A stretch of 64,000 nt of DNA from Alphaproteobacteria bacterium (GTDB taxonomy: Bacteria; Pseudomonadota; Alphaproteobacteria; Micropepsales; Micropepsaceae): NCBI GenBank assembly GCA_018971835.1, contig JAGWZW010000001.1, forward strand, positions 1 through 64,000, given 5' to 3'. Position numbers and translations under genes: made by a program. Below the pieces are notes generated by a model. The model was not told the DNA's origin. It made no database searches and saw nothing but the letters and a program-made list of their open reading frames with translations. Shown in pieces: positions 46,065-56,555 of this stretch (position 1 is the stretch's first letter; each line of letters opens with the position of its first letter).

Positions 46065-46985
46065 CTATGAAATCGTTTCGCTGAATACGCGGCTGGCGCG
46101 GATGTCCTCGGCTTCGATGGTTTGCAACGCCTCGCGATCCACTACCCCGCCGGTTTCGCACAACCGCTGCGCCTGCCTGAGCCGGGCGCGGTCGAAGGCG
46201 TTGCGGATGGAGCGGGCGTTGGCGAAATTGGACTGTGCGCGCCGCCTGGCGATGTAAGCGACCAGCGCCTCGTGCGCGGCCGGGCTGAAGCGGTAATGGC
46301 CTTCGCGCGCGAAGCTCTCGGCGATGGTGAACAGCTCCTCGTTGCTGTAATCCGGAAAATCGATGTGGTGCGCGATGCGCGAGCGGAAGCCGGGATTGGA
46401 CGCGAAGAAGGTGTCCATCCGTTCCTTGTAGCCGGCGAGGATCACCACCAGATCGTCGCGCTGGTTCTCCATCACCTGCAGCAGAATCTCGATGGCCTCC
46501 TGGCCGTAGTCCTTCTCGTTCTCCGGGCGGTAGAGGTAATAGGCCTCGTCGATGAAGAGCACGCCGCCCATAGCGCGCTTCAGCACATCCTTGGTCTTGG
46601 GCGCGGTGTGGCCGATGAACTGGCCGACCAGATCGTCGCGCGTTACCGACACCAGATGGCCTTTGCGGATGTAACCCAGCCGATGAAGAATGCTCGCCAT
46701 GCGCAGCGCCACCGTGGTCTTGCCGGTGCCGGGATTGCCGGTGAAGGCCATGTGCAGGGTTGGCGCTTCGGATTGAAGGCCCATGCGCTCGCGCGCGCGC
46801 GTCACCAGCAGGAAGGCCGCAATCTCGCGGATGCGGCGTTTGACGGGGGCAAGGCCCACCAGATCGCGGTCCAGCTCTTCCAGCAGGGCGTCGATCTCGG
46901 TTTCGGCGCGCAGGGCCTTCAGGTCGATGGCCTGCTGCGCCTCCGTTTCGATGATCTCTGCTGCGGTGGGCCTGTCCATGTTCAT
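46065..46985 (-). CDS. cbbX: Red-type rubisco activase CbbX
   Basis: A 306-residue AAA+ ATPase that remodels inhibited red-type rubisco by pulling on the RbcL C-terminus. Walker A is [15 protein letters not shown], Walker [16 protein letters not shown], and [19 protein letters not shown] contains the sensor-1 and arginine-finger region. RuBP normally activates it. ATG at 46985 (MNMDRP) starts eight bases after cbbS; the track ORF extends upstream in another gene. Its presence confirms the red-type assignment of the rubisco. Confidence 0.96.
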   Translation of the reverse strand: MNMDRPTAAEIIETEAQQAIDLKALRAETEIDALLEELDRDLVGLAPVKRRIREIAAFLLVTRARERMGLQSEAPTLHMAFTGNPGTGKTTVALRMASILHRLGYIRKGHLVSVTRDDLVGQFIGHTAPKTKDVLKRAMGGVLFIDEAYYLYRPENEKDYGQEAIEILLQVMENQRDDLVVILAGYKERMDTFFASNPGFRSRIAHHIDFPDYSNEELFTIAESFAREGHYRFSPAAHEALVAYIARRRAQSNFANARSIRNAFDRARLRQAQRLCETGGVVDREALQTIEAEDIRASRVFSETIS

Positions 46986-46993
46986 GCGCGCCG

Positions 46994-47425
46994 TTACCGT
47001 TTGCCGTTCGTGTAGCGCTCGCCCTCCGGCCGCTCGGTGGCATAGGGGCGGATCTGGTAGTGCGTCGTGCGGCCTTTGCCCTTGGTGCGTTCGAGCGCAA
47101 AGCCGGGCTCGTATTTCGGCCGCTGCACGATGAAGGAGTGGCGCACCGCCTCCCAGAAGCGGCTCGAATCGAAGCCGTTGACGCGGATATAGGCGTTCGG
47201 GTTGGCATCGCGGCAGGCGCGGATTTCCACCATCACGCCCGCGGGATCGCGCAGATCGAACATGGGCTGGCCCCACATTTCCCAATAGGTGTTGCGCGGG
47301 TGGATGTCGTCGGTGAACTCCACACTCACCGCCCAGCCCTTGTCGAGGCAGTAGGCCACCTGCCTGGCGATCTGCTCGTCGGTGAGATCGGGCAGGAAGG
47401 AGAAGGCGCCCTGGGTCACGCGCAT
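46994..47425 (-). CDS. cbbS: Rubisco small subunit, red-type Form I
   Basis: A 143-residue small subunit. [19 protein letters not shown] is the usual red-type start, and the long C-terminal extension ([17 protein letters not shown] and onward) forms the beta-hairpin that separates red-type from green-type subunits. [12 protein letters not shown] is also typical. AGAGGAG precedes the ATG at 47425. It lies 23 bases downstream of cbbL. Confidence 0.96.
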   Translation of the reverse strand: MRVTQGAFSFLPDLTDEQIARQVAYCLDKGWAVSVEFTDDIHPRNTYWEMWGQPMFDLRDPAGVMVEIRACRDANPNAYIRVNGFDSSRFWEAVRHSFIVQRPKYEPGFALERTKGKGRTTHYQIRPYATERPEGERYTNGKR

Positions 47426-47448
47426 GATCTTGACTCCTCTTTTTTGCT

Positions 47449-49008
<1,560 letters not shown>

Positions 49009-49950
49009 ATGCGGAACGTCACCCTCAAGCAATTCCGGCTGCTGACCGCGGCGGCGCGCGGCGGCAGCTTCGTCGCCGCGGCCGAGGCCTGCCATCTCAC
49101 GCCGCCGGCCGTCACCATGCAGATGCGCCAACTGGAAGACGAGGCGGGCATGGCCCTGTTCGAGCGTCAGGGCCGCAGCTTCGCCCTCACTCAGGCGGGG
49201 CGCGAGGTGCTGGCGGCGGCGGAAAAGATCGAGGCGGTGCTGGCCGATCTCGGCGCCGGGCTGGCGGCGATGAAGTCGCTCAAGAGCGGGCGGGTGACGG
49301 TGGGCGCGGTTTCGACTGCAAAGTATTTCGTGCCGCGCATGCTGGCGGCGTTCGAGAAGCAGCAACCGGATATCGACATCGAACTGGTCATCGGCAACCG
49401 CGCCGAAACCATCGCCGCCTTCAAGGACGGCCGCTTCGACGTCGCCGTGATGGGCCGCCCGCCAGAGGATGTGGAGGTGGAAAGCGCCCTGATCGGCGAC
49501 AACCCGCACGTCATCATCGCGCCGCCCGATCATCCGCTGGCGGGGCAGAAGCACCTTCCGGCGTCCGCGCTGGCCGGCGAGACGGTGCTGACCCGCGAGA
49601 CGGGATCGGGCACCCGCATGCTGGCCGAGCGGTTCTTCGAAGACGCGGCCGTCAGCCCGCGCATCGGCATGGAGATCACCTCCAACGAGACTATCAAGCA
49701 GGCGGTGATGGCGGGCCTCGGCATCGCCTTCATCTCCGCCGACACCATCGAGGCGGAGATCGCGGACGGCCGTCTCGCCGTGCTGGACGTCATCGGCCTG
49801 CCGATCGTGCGGCAGTGGTACGTGGTGCGCCCGGCCGCCAAGCGGCTGATGCCGGCGGCGCGGGCGCTGCGCGACTTCCTCACCAGGGAAGGCAGAGGGC
49901 TGCTCCCTGCGCTCAAGCCCGCGCGGCCGAAATCAGGCCGGAAGGCATAG
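49009..49950 (+). CDS. cbbR: LysR-type Calvin-cycle regulator CbbR
   Basis: A 313-residue LysR regulator. The N-terminal winged helix has FRLLTAAARGGSFVAAAEA and LTPPAVTMQMRQLEDEAG, matching CbbR proteins. The periplasmic-binding-like effector domain (about 90-300) has GAVSTAKYFVPRMLAAF and ETGSGTRMLAERFF, positions that in CbbR sense metabolites such as RuBP or ATP. It is divergent from cbbL and ends six bases from the convergent AOC-barrel gene. Confidence 0.94.
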   Translation: MRNVTLKQFRLLTAAARGGSFVAAAEACHLTPPAVTMQMRQLEDEAGMALFERQGRSFALTQAGREVLAAAEKIEAVLADLGAGLAAMKSLKSGRVTVGAVSTAKYFVPRMLAAFEKQQPDIDIELVIGNRAETIAAFKDGRFDVAVMGRPPEDVEVESALIGDNPHVIIAPPDHPLAGQKHLPASALAGETVLTRETGSGTRMLAERFFEDAAVSPRIGMEITSNETIKQAVMAGLGIAFISADTIEAEIADGRLAVLDVIGLPIVRQWYVVRPAAKRLMPAARALRDFLTREGRGLLPALKPARPKSGRKA

Positions 49951-49955
49951 GCCGT

Positions 49956-50405
49956 TCACTTCCCGGCGTGAACCAGGGTATAGGCGAAGTCGTATTCGGT
50001 GCCCTTGGGGTTGCGCGGATGCAGTTTCATCTCGCCGCGCACGTCCCGGTATTTGCCGGTGCCGCCCGTGACGGCCAGCATGGAGTCGCCGCCGTCCACA
50101 TCCGGGCCCTGTACCATGATCTGCCCGTCCTTGAGCTTCAGCGTCCAGTAGCATTCATAGGCCGTGCCGAGGGTGATGCGGATGCAGAAGCCCTGGTCGG
50201 TGCCGACCTTGGTCTTGTTCGCTGCATCATAGACCTCGTTGGCGAAAACCAGCAGGTCGCCGAGATTCTTCTCGGCCTTGCCCAGATGGGCGGTGGTGTC
50301 GCTGGTCGCGTGTTCGACGACGGTGAAGCTTTCCGCCAGCGCGGGCGTAGCCAGAAAAAGCGCGGCGCCGAGCGCCAACAGCGAATTTGCCAGAATCGGT
50401 TTCAT
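49956..50405 (-). CDS. Secreted AOC-barrel (allene oxide cyclase/dirigent-like) protein
   Basis: A 149-residue protein with a Sec signal peptide (MKPILANSLLALGAALFLAT, cleavage near ALA-E). The mature domain has the AOC/dirigent barrel look: FTVVEHATSDTTAHLG, LGDLLVFANEVYD, CYWTLKLKDGQIMVQGP and the hallmark VTGGTGKYRDVRGEM. In plants this fold binds or cyclises hydrophobic ligands; bacterial members are uncharacterised. ATG at 50405 has a GGGAGAGAG ribosome binding site and lies 13 bases after the permease stop, so the two are co-transcribed. Confidence 0.78.
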   Translation of the reverse strand: MKPILANSLLALGAALFLATPALAESFTVVEHATSDTTAHLGKAEKNLGDLLVFANEVYDAANKTKVGTDQGFCIRITLGTAYECYWTLKLKDGQIMVQGPDVDGGDSMLAVTGGTGKYRDVRGEMKLHPRNPKGTEYDFAYTLVHAGK

Positions 50406-50418
50406 TTCTCTCTCCCTT

Positions 50419-51888
50419 TTAGTCTTGTGCCAGTTTCCAGGCATCGCCGGCCGGCGCGGTGCCGTGATCGTAGGGCCGGCCCAACACCATGTAGAGCGCG
50501 CCGATGCCGACGATCCCCAGCCAGGTGATGCTCATCGCGTAGTTCAGGTACCACGGTGCGGCGGGCGTGCGCGGCCACAACATGTCGATGATGGCGCCGA
50601 TACCGTAGACGAGTGCGATCAGGTTGACCGCCAGGCCCCATCTGCCCAGCGTGAAGCGGCCGCCGGGTTTCCAGCCGCGCAGCCGCGCGGTCAGCGCGCC
50701 CAGCACGATCATCTGGAACGCGGCATAGATGCCGATGATGGCGGAGTTGACGATGGTGCCGATGGCGCTCTGGAAAAACAGCCCCAGGCACACGATCACC
50801 GCCGCCACGATGCCCGACATGGCCAGCGCCCGCGTCGGCACATGGGTGTGCGGAGAGATGGCGGAGAGATAGTCGTTGGCCACGATCATCCGGTCGCGCG
50901 CATAGGCGAAGACGAGGCGGCTGGTCGCGGCCTGCAAGGACAGGATGCAGGACATGAACGACACCATCACCACCGCCACCACCAGCTTGGCGCCGAGGGA
51001 GCCGAAGACGGACAGCAGCAGTGCCTCCACCGGATCGGTCAGCTTGCCGGAGATCACCGCGCCGATATCGGGCTGGGCCAGGATCAGGGCGAAGCACACG
51101 AACGCCGCCGCCGTCATGCCGACATAGATCGTCATGCGCATGGCGCGCGGAATGGCGACGCCTGGATTGGGCGTTTCCTCCGCCACGTCGCCACAGGCCT
51201 CGAAGCCGTAGCAGGTGAAGAGCCCCACCACCGCCGCCGCCATGAAGGCGGGGAAGTAGCTGCCGCCCGCGCCGATGCCGAAAGTGTCGAACACCACGGC
51301 GAAGGGCTGGTGCCGCTGGAACAGCAAAAGATAGCCGCCGACCACGATGGCGCCGAGGATCTCGCAGACGAAGCCGAACATCGCCACCCGCGCCAAAAGC
51401 TTGGTGCCCGCGAGATTGACGGCGGTGGACAGCGCGATCAGCCCCAGCGCGATGGCCGTGGTGATCATCGGCGTGTCGGTGAAGCCCAGCAGCGTCGCCA
51501 GAAACGGCCCGGCGCCCACCGCCACCGCCGCGATGGTGGTGAAGAGGGCCCAGCCATAGATCCAGCCCGCCATCCAGGCCCAGCGCTTGCCCACCAGCCG
51601 GCGCGCCCAGGGATAGAGCCCGCCGGAAATCGGAAACTGTGATACCACTTCACCAAAAATCAGGCAGACGAGAAACTGTCCCGCGCCGGCCAAGAAATAG
51701 GACCACAACATCGGCGGGCCGCCGGTGGAAAGGCCGAGGTCGAAGACCGAATAAACCCCCACCACCGGCGAGAGATAGGTGAAGCCGAGGGCGAAATTCT
51801 CCCACAGGCTCATCGAACGGTCGAATTTCGCCGTGTAGCCCAGCGCTGCCAGTTGCGCGGCATCGGCATCCTTGGTTTCTGCCTGCAT
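50419..51888 (-). CDS. APC-superfamily amino acid/polyamine permease
   Basis: A 489-residue transporter with about twelve transmembrane helices. The N-terminal SLWENFALGFTYLSPVVGVYSVF and IFGEVVSQFPISGGLYPWARR match the amino-acid/choline (ACT, GABA-permease-like) branch of the APC superfamily, and TCYGFEACGDVAEETPNPG is its conserved loop. The substrate is not shown by sequence. Divergence from the aldehyde dehydrogenase and spermidine dehydrogenase genes suggests an amine or polyamine. The ATG follows GGGAGGG. Confidence 0.88.
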   Translation of the reverse strand: MQAETKDADAAQLAALGYTAKFDRSMSLWENFALGFTYLSPVVGVYSVFDLGLSTGGPPMLWSYFLAGAGQFLVCLIFGEVVSQFPISGGLYPWARRLVGKRWAWMAGWIYGWALFTTIAAVAVGAGPFLATLLGFTDTPMITTAIALGLIALSTAVNLAGTKLLARVAMFGFVCEILGAIVVGGYLLLFQRHQPFAVVFDTFGIGAGGSYFPAFMAAAVVGLFTCYGFEACGDVAEETPNPGVAIPRAMRMTIYVGMTAAAFVCFALILAQPDIGAVISGKLTDPVEALLLSVFGSLGAKLVVAVVMVSFMSCILSLQAATSRLVFAYARDRMIVANDYLSAISPHTHVPTRALAMSGIVAAVIVCLGLFFQSAIGTIVNSAIIGIYAAFQMIVLGALTARLRGWKPGGRFTLGRWGLAVNLIALVYGIGAIIDMLWPRTPAAPWYLNYAMSITWLGIVGIGALYMVLGRPYDHGTAPAGDAWKLAQD

Positions 51889-51970
51889 CCCAGCCCTCCC
51901 GAAAGCAGCGCTATTTCTGGACCTGTGATCGCAAATCTGTCAACCTGCCGGCCGTTTTCCGGAGGTTCTC

Positions 51971-53398
51971 ATGACACTCGATCTTCGTATCGGCGATCAA
52001 TTCGAAGCAGGGGACGGACCGGCGGAGCAGGTGCTCAATCCACGCACCGGCGCGGTGATCGCGGAGGTAGCCGAAGCCTCGCCCGGTCAGGTGGATCGCG
52101 CGGTGGCGGCGGCCGATGCCGCGTTTGCCACCTGGTCGCGCACCACTCCGGCGGAGCGCGCGGCGGCCTTGCTGAAACTGGCAGATTTGATCGAGCGCGA
52201 GGCGGAAGGCTATGCCGACCTTGAAGCCCTGAACTGCGGCAAGCCGCGCCATCTGGTGCTGGCGGACGAGATGCCCGCCATCGTCGATTGCTTCCGTTTC
52301 TTCGCCGGGGCCGTGCGCACGATGCACGGGCCGGTAGCAGGCGAATATCTGCCCGGCTTCACCTCCATGATCCGGCGCGATGCGATCGGCGTGGTGGGTT
52401 CGGTGGCGCCGTGGAACTATCCCCTGATGATGGCGGCGTGGAAACTGGCGCCGGCGCTGGCCGCCGGCAACACGGTGGTCTTGAAGCCGTCGGAGCAGAC
52501 GCCGCTGACCGCACTCAAGCTGGCGCATCATCTGGCCGAGGCACTGCCCGAGGGCGTGGCCAATATCGTCACCGGCCGCGGGGCCAGCGTGGGCCAGCAT
52601 CTGATTGCGCATCCCAAAGTGGCGATGATCTCGCTGACCGGCGACGTCGGCACCGGGCGCATGGTGCTGGCGGCGGCGCAGGCGACGGTGAAGCGCACGC
52701 ATCTGGAGCTGGGCGGCAAGGCGCCGGTGATCGTGTTCGACGACGCGGATATCGAGGCGGTGGTCACGGGCCTCAGAACCTTCGGCTATTACAATGCCGG
52801 GCAGGATTGCACCGCGGCCTGCCGCGTCTATGCGCATGCGAAGATCTACGACCGGCTGGTGGCCGATCTGTCGGCTGCCGCCTCTTCGCTGCGTTTCAAT
52901 CAGGCGGACGATAGCCAGAACGAAATCGGCCCGCTGATTTCGGCGCGCCAGCGCGAACGCGTTGCCGGTTTCGTCGCGCGCGCCGGCGAGGCTCGGCATA
53001 TCGAGATCGCTGCCGGCGGCAAGGCGCCGGACGGTCCCGGCTTCTATTTTCAGCCCACCGTGGTGGCCGGCGCACGGCAGGACGACGAGATCGTCCGCCG
53101 CGAAGTGTTCGGACCGGTGATATCGGTCACCCGCTTCACCGATGAAGCGGAGGCCCTGTCGTTCGCCAACGACTCCGATTACGGCTTGGCATCGTCGGTG
53201 TGGACGAAGGATGTCGCGCGCGGTCTGCGGGCCGCGGCGCAGTTGCGCTATGGCTGCACCTGGGTCAACTGCCACTTCATGCTGACCAACGAGATGCCGC
53301 ATGGCGGGCTCAAGCAATCCGGCTACGGCAAGGATCTCAGCAGCTATGCGCTGGAGGATTACACCGTGGCGCGGCACATCATGATCAACACGCAATAG
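51971..53398 (+). CDS. NAD(P)-dependent aldehyde dehydrogenase, aminobutyraldehyde-type
   Basis: A 475-residue ALDH. Catalytic C280 lies in [15 protein letters not shown] and general base E246 in [36 protein letters not shown] is the cofactor region. The GQDCTAACR form is characteristic of gamma-aminobutyraldehyde dehydrogenases (PatD/Prr). It would oxidise 4-aminobutanal, released by the spermidine-dehydrogenase-like protein encoded seven bases downstream, to GABA. GGAGG precedes the ATG. Betaine-aldehyde dehydrogenase is the main alternative. Confidence 0.88.
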   Translation: MTLDLRIGDQFEAGDGPAEQVLNPRTGAVIAEVAEASPGQVDRAVAAADAAFATWSRTTPAERAAALLKLADLIEREAEGYADLEALNCGKPRHLVLADEMPAIVDCFRFFAGAVRTMHGPVAGEYLPGFTSMIRRDAIGVVGSVAPWNYPLMMAAWKLAPALAAGNTVVLKPSEQTPLTALKLAHHLAEALPEGVANIVTGRGASVGQHLIAHPKVAMISLTGDVGTGRMVLAAAQATVKRTHLELGGKAPVIVFDDADIEAVVTGLRTFGYYNAGQDCTAACRVYAHAKIYDRLVADLSAAASSLRFNQADDSQNEIGPLISARQRERVAGFVARAGEARHIEIAAGGKAPDGPGFYFQPTVVAGARQDDEIVRREVFGPVISVTRFTDEAEALSFANDSDYGLASSVWTKDVARGLRAAAQLRYGCTWVNCHFMLTNEMPHGGLKQSGYGKDLSSYALEDYTVARHIMINTQ

Positions 53399-53405
53399 GC
53401 GGGCG

Positions 53406-55358
53406 ATGACCAAAAAGACCGGCAAGACGGGGCCGGCGCGTGGGCGCGCGCTGGGCATGGACCGCGCCATCGACCGGCGCGATTTTCTGAACGGCATGGC
53501 AGTGAGTGCGGCGACGCTGGCCATGATGTCCAGGGCAGAAGCGCAGATCACGCCCGGCAACCAGCACATGCCGGGCTATTACCCGCCGCTCAGTCATGGC
53601 CTGCGTGGCAGCCATCCGGGTTCCTTCGAAGTGGCCCATGCCCTGCGCGACGGCACCTTCTGGGAGCATGCGAAGAAGCCGGAAGATACCCATGCGCTTT
53701 ATGATCTGGTGATCGTGGGTGGAGGCATCAGCGGGCTCTCGGCGGCGTATTTCTATCGCCAGGCCAGGCCGCATGCCAAAATCCTCATTCTCGAGAACCA
53801 TGATGATTTCGGCGGTCACGCCAAGCGCAACGAGTATGACCTGAACGGCCGCCTGGAGCTGATGAACGGCGGCACCATGCTGATCGACAGCCCCAGGCCC
53901 TACAGCAAGGTGGCCGCCGGGCTCATCGCCGTGCTCGGCATCCGGCCTGCCGTGCTGGCCAAGCAATGCGACAAGCCGGAAATCTACCGCGGTCTTTCCT
54001 CTTCTACATTCTTCGACCGGGAAACCTTCGGCAAAGACGCGCTGGTCGTCGGCTGCGACCGCGAGAACTGGGGCGGCGGCACGGTGCCGTGGAAGGACTT
54101 TCTCGCCAAAGCGCCGCTCGACGCGCAGACGCAGGCCGATATCCTGCGCGTCGAGAAAGGCGAAGTCGACTGGATGCCAAACCTTGGCTCGGACGAGAAG
54201 AAGGACAGGCTTTCGCGCATGTCCTATCGCGATTATCTCAAGAACATCGTCAAGGTGAATGACACCACGCTGGCTTTTTTCCAGACGATCACGCATGGCG
54301 AATATGGCGTGGGCATCGATGCCGAGCCGGCGCTCGACTGCTGGGGCTTCGGCTATCCGGGGTTCAAGGGGCTGAAGCTCAAGCCGGGCTCGACCGCGCG
54401 CATGGGCAATACCGCGGCGGGCTATCAGGATAATCCGGGGCTGCCCACCTTCCATTTCCCCGACGGCAACGCCAGCATCGCGCGGTTGCTGGTGCGCAAC
54501 CTGATCCCCGACGTGCTGCCGGGCCATACGGCCGAGGATGTGGTGACCGCGCGTGCGAATTACGCAGCGCTCGACAAGGCAGGCGCGCCCGTCGCCATCC
54601 GCCTGTCCTCCACAGTGGTCGGCGTGCGCAATATCGGCTCGCCGGAGAACGCGAAGGGCGTTGAAATCGCCTATGCCAACGCCGGCAATGTCTATCGCGT
54701 TCACGCGGCCAACTGCGTGCTGGCCGGCTGGAACATGATGATCCCCTATCTGTGTCCCGAATTGCCGGAGACGCAAAAAGAGGCGCTGCATGCGCTGGTG
54801 AAGATTCCGCTGGTCTATACCAGCGTGGCGGTGCGCAACTGGCAGGCCTGGCACCGGCTCGGCATCAAGAGCATCTCCGCGCCCGGCGGCTATTTCACGG
54901 GCTGCCAGCTCAACTGGCCGGTGGACGTCGGCGGATACCGGAGCGTGCGCTCGCCCGATGATCCGATGCTGCTCTTCATGGTGCGCACGCCCGTCAAGCC
55001 CGGCCTGCCGGAGCGGGACCAGCATCGCGCCGGGCGCGCCGAGCTGCTCGCCACCTCGCTCGAAACCTTCGAGGAGAAGATCCGCGACCAGTTGAACCGC
55101 ATGCTGGGAGCCGGCGGCTTCGACGCCGCGCGCGATATCGTGGCCATCACCGTCAATCGCTGGCCGCATGGCTACGCCTACGAGTTCAACCCGCTGTTCG
55201 ACGATTTCTCCATCCCGCCGGACAAGCGCGCCAATGTGATTGGCCGCCAGCGCTTCGGCCGGATTACCATTGCCAATTCGGATTCCGGCGCGGCGGCCTA
55301 TACCGATTCCGCCATCGATCAGGCCTTCCGCGCGGTGAACGAGCTTCTGGCATTGTGA
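53406..55358 (+). CDS. Tat-exported FAD-dependent amine oxidase, spermidine-dehydrogenase-like
   Basis: A 650-residue flavoprotein. The twin-arginine motif IDRRDFLNGM (R24-R25) and a hydrophobic stretch end at a likely cleavage site AEA-Q (about 46). The FAD motif DLVIVGGGISGLSAAYF follows at about 100-116. YYPPLSHGLRGSHPGSFEVA just after the signal is a segment I associate with the Pseudomonas spermidine dehydrogenase group. It would cleave spermidine to 1,3-diaminopropane and 4-aminobutanal in the periplasm, passing electrons to the respiratory chain. The stop overlaps the upstream GTG of the Rieske gene. Confidence 0.82.
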   Translation: MTKKTGKTGPARGRALGMDRAIDRRDFLNGMAVSAATLAMMSRAEAQITPGNQHMPGYYPPLSHGLRGSHPGSFEVAHALRDGTFWEHAKKPEDTHALYDLVIVGGGISGLSAAYFYRQARPHAKILILENHDDFGGHAKRNEYDLNGRLELMNGGTMLIDSPRPYSKVAAGLIAVLGIRPAVLAKQCDKPEIYRGLSSSTFFDRETFGKDALVVGCDRENWGGGTVPWKDFLAKAPLDAQTQADILRVEKGEVDWMPNLGSDEKKDRLSRMSYRDYLKNIVKVNDTTLAFFQTITHGEYGVGIDAEPALDCWGFGYPGFKGLKLKPGSTARMGNTAAGYQDNPGLPTFHFPDGNASIARLLVRNLIPDVLPGHTAEDVVTARANYAALDKAGAPVAIRLSSTVVGVRNIGSPENAKGVEIAYANAGNVYRVHAANCVLAGWNMMIPYLCPELPETQKEALHALVKIPLVYTSVAVRNWQAWHRLGIKSISAPGGYFTGCQLNWPVDVGGYRSVRSPDDPMLLFMVRTPVKPGLPERDQHRAGRAELLATSLETFEEKIRDQLNRMLGAGGFDAARDIVAITVNRWPHGYAYEFNPLFDDFSIPPDKRANVIGRQRFGRITIANSDSGAAAYTDSAIDQAFRAVNELLAL

Positions 55359-55366
55359 GGAGCTGG

Positions 55367-56491
55367 ATGGACCTGCCGCAGCGCGAAACGCACAGCCTGG
55401 CCGCCTGGCTCTATTCCGACCCGGGCTTCTTCGCGCTGGAGCGCGCGCGCCTGTTCCGCCAGAGCTGGCAGGTGGTCTGTCATGTCAACGATGTGCCGGA
55501 GCCGGGCGATTATCACACGCTGGATATCCTCGGCGAAAAATATGTCACCTTGCGCGGGGCGGATGGCACCGTGCGCAGCTTCCACAATGTCTGCCGCCAC
55601 CGCGCCGCGCGGCTGGCCGATGGCCACAAGGGCAATTGCGGCCATCGCCTGGTCTGCCCGTATCACGCCTGGAGCTATGGCCTGGACGGCGCGCTGAAAG
55701 CGGTGCCGGTCTGGCAGGGCTTCAAGGATCTCGATCTCTCCGCGCACGGTCTTTTTCCGCTCGATCAGGAGATCTGGCACGGCTTCGTGTTCGTGCGGCT
55801 GGAGCCGGGCCTACCGTCCGTCGCCGAGATGATGGCGCCCTATGAGGACGAGATCGCGCCCTATGGCTTCGAAACGATGGTGCCGCAGGGCCGGGTGACG
55901 CTGCGCCCGCGCGCCGTCAACTGGAAGAACGTGGCCGACAATTACGGCGATGCGCTGCATATCCCGGTGGCGCATCCGGGGCTGACGCGACTTCTGGCCG
56001 GCAGCTACCGCGTCGAGGCGCAGCCCTGGGTGGACAAGATGACCGGTACCGTTACCGGGCGGCCGTCGTCCAACTGGGCGGAGCGGGCGTACCAGTCGCT
56101 GCTTTCGAACTTCGATCATCTCGCCGAGGAGCAGCGCCGCGTCTGGAACTATTACCGGCTCTGGCCCAACATCGCCTTCGACGTCTATCCCGACCAGATC
56201 GACTTCATGCAGTTCGTTCCCGTCTCGCCCACCGAAACCCTGATCCGCGAGATCGCCTATGTGCGGCCCGATCCCCGGCGCGAGGTGCGCGCGGCGCGCT
56301 ATCTCAACTGGCGCATCAACCGCCAGGTCAATGCCGAGGACACGGTGCTGATCGGCCGCGTGCAGCAGGGCATGATGACCGATCGCTACGTCAAGGGCCC
56401 GCTGTCGCCGGACGAGGTCTGCCTGGCCAGCTTCGCGCGGCGCCTCAAGGCCGCGATCCCCGAAGCGGCCCTGGATCATCCGCCCGCCTGA
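55367..56491 (+). CDS. Rieske non-heme iron oxygenase, alpha subunit
   Basis: A 374-residue ring-hydroxylating-type oxygenase. The Rieske cluster ligands are C76 and H78 (NVCRHRAAR) and C97 and H100 (LVCPYHAW). The mononuclear iron site is DNYGDALHIPVAH with H198 and H203. The single-subunit style resembles the amine/quaternary-ammonium oxygenase branch (GbcA, CntA) more than aromatic dioxygenases. No ferredoxin or reductase gene is adjacent. ATG at 55367 has GAGGAG four bases upstream and is preferred to GTG at 55355. An amine substrate is inferred from the neighbours. Confidence 0.85.
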   Translation: MDLPQRETHSLAAWLYSDPGFFALERARLFRQSWQVVCHVNDVPEPGDYHTLDILGEKYVTLRGADGTVRSFHNVCRHRAARLADGHKGNCGHRLVCPYHAWSYGLDGALKAVPVWQGFKDLDLSAHGLFPLDQEIWHGFVFVRLEPGLPSVAEMMAPYEDEIAPYGFETMVPQGRVTLRPRAVNWKNVADNYGDALHIPVAHPGLTRLLAGSYRVEAQPWVDKMTGTVTGRPSSNWAERAYQSLLSNFDHLAEEQRRVWNYYRLWPNIAFDVYPDQIDFMQFVPVSPTETLIREIAYVRPDPRREVRAARYLNWRINRQVNAEDTVLIGRVQQGMMTDRYVKGPLSPDEVCLASFARRLKAAIPEAALDHPPA

Positions 56492-56499
56492 ATCCGGAA

Positions 56500-56520
56500 G
56501 GCTTAAGGCCCGGTTAAGCC
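56500..56520. terminator. Hairpin after the Rieske gene
   Basis: GGCTTAA-GGCCCGG-TTAAGCC is a perfect seven-pair stem with a seven-base loop, nine bases after the Rieske stop. It has no T run, so it may be a weak terminator or an RNA-stabilising stem. Confidence 0.4.
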
Positions 56521-56555
56521 CTGCACGCCATGATTGTGCTCGCACGGAGAAAATC

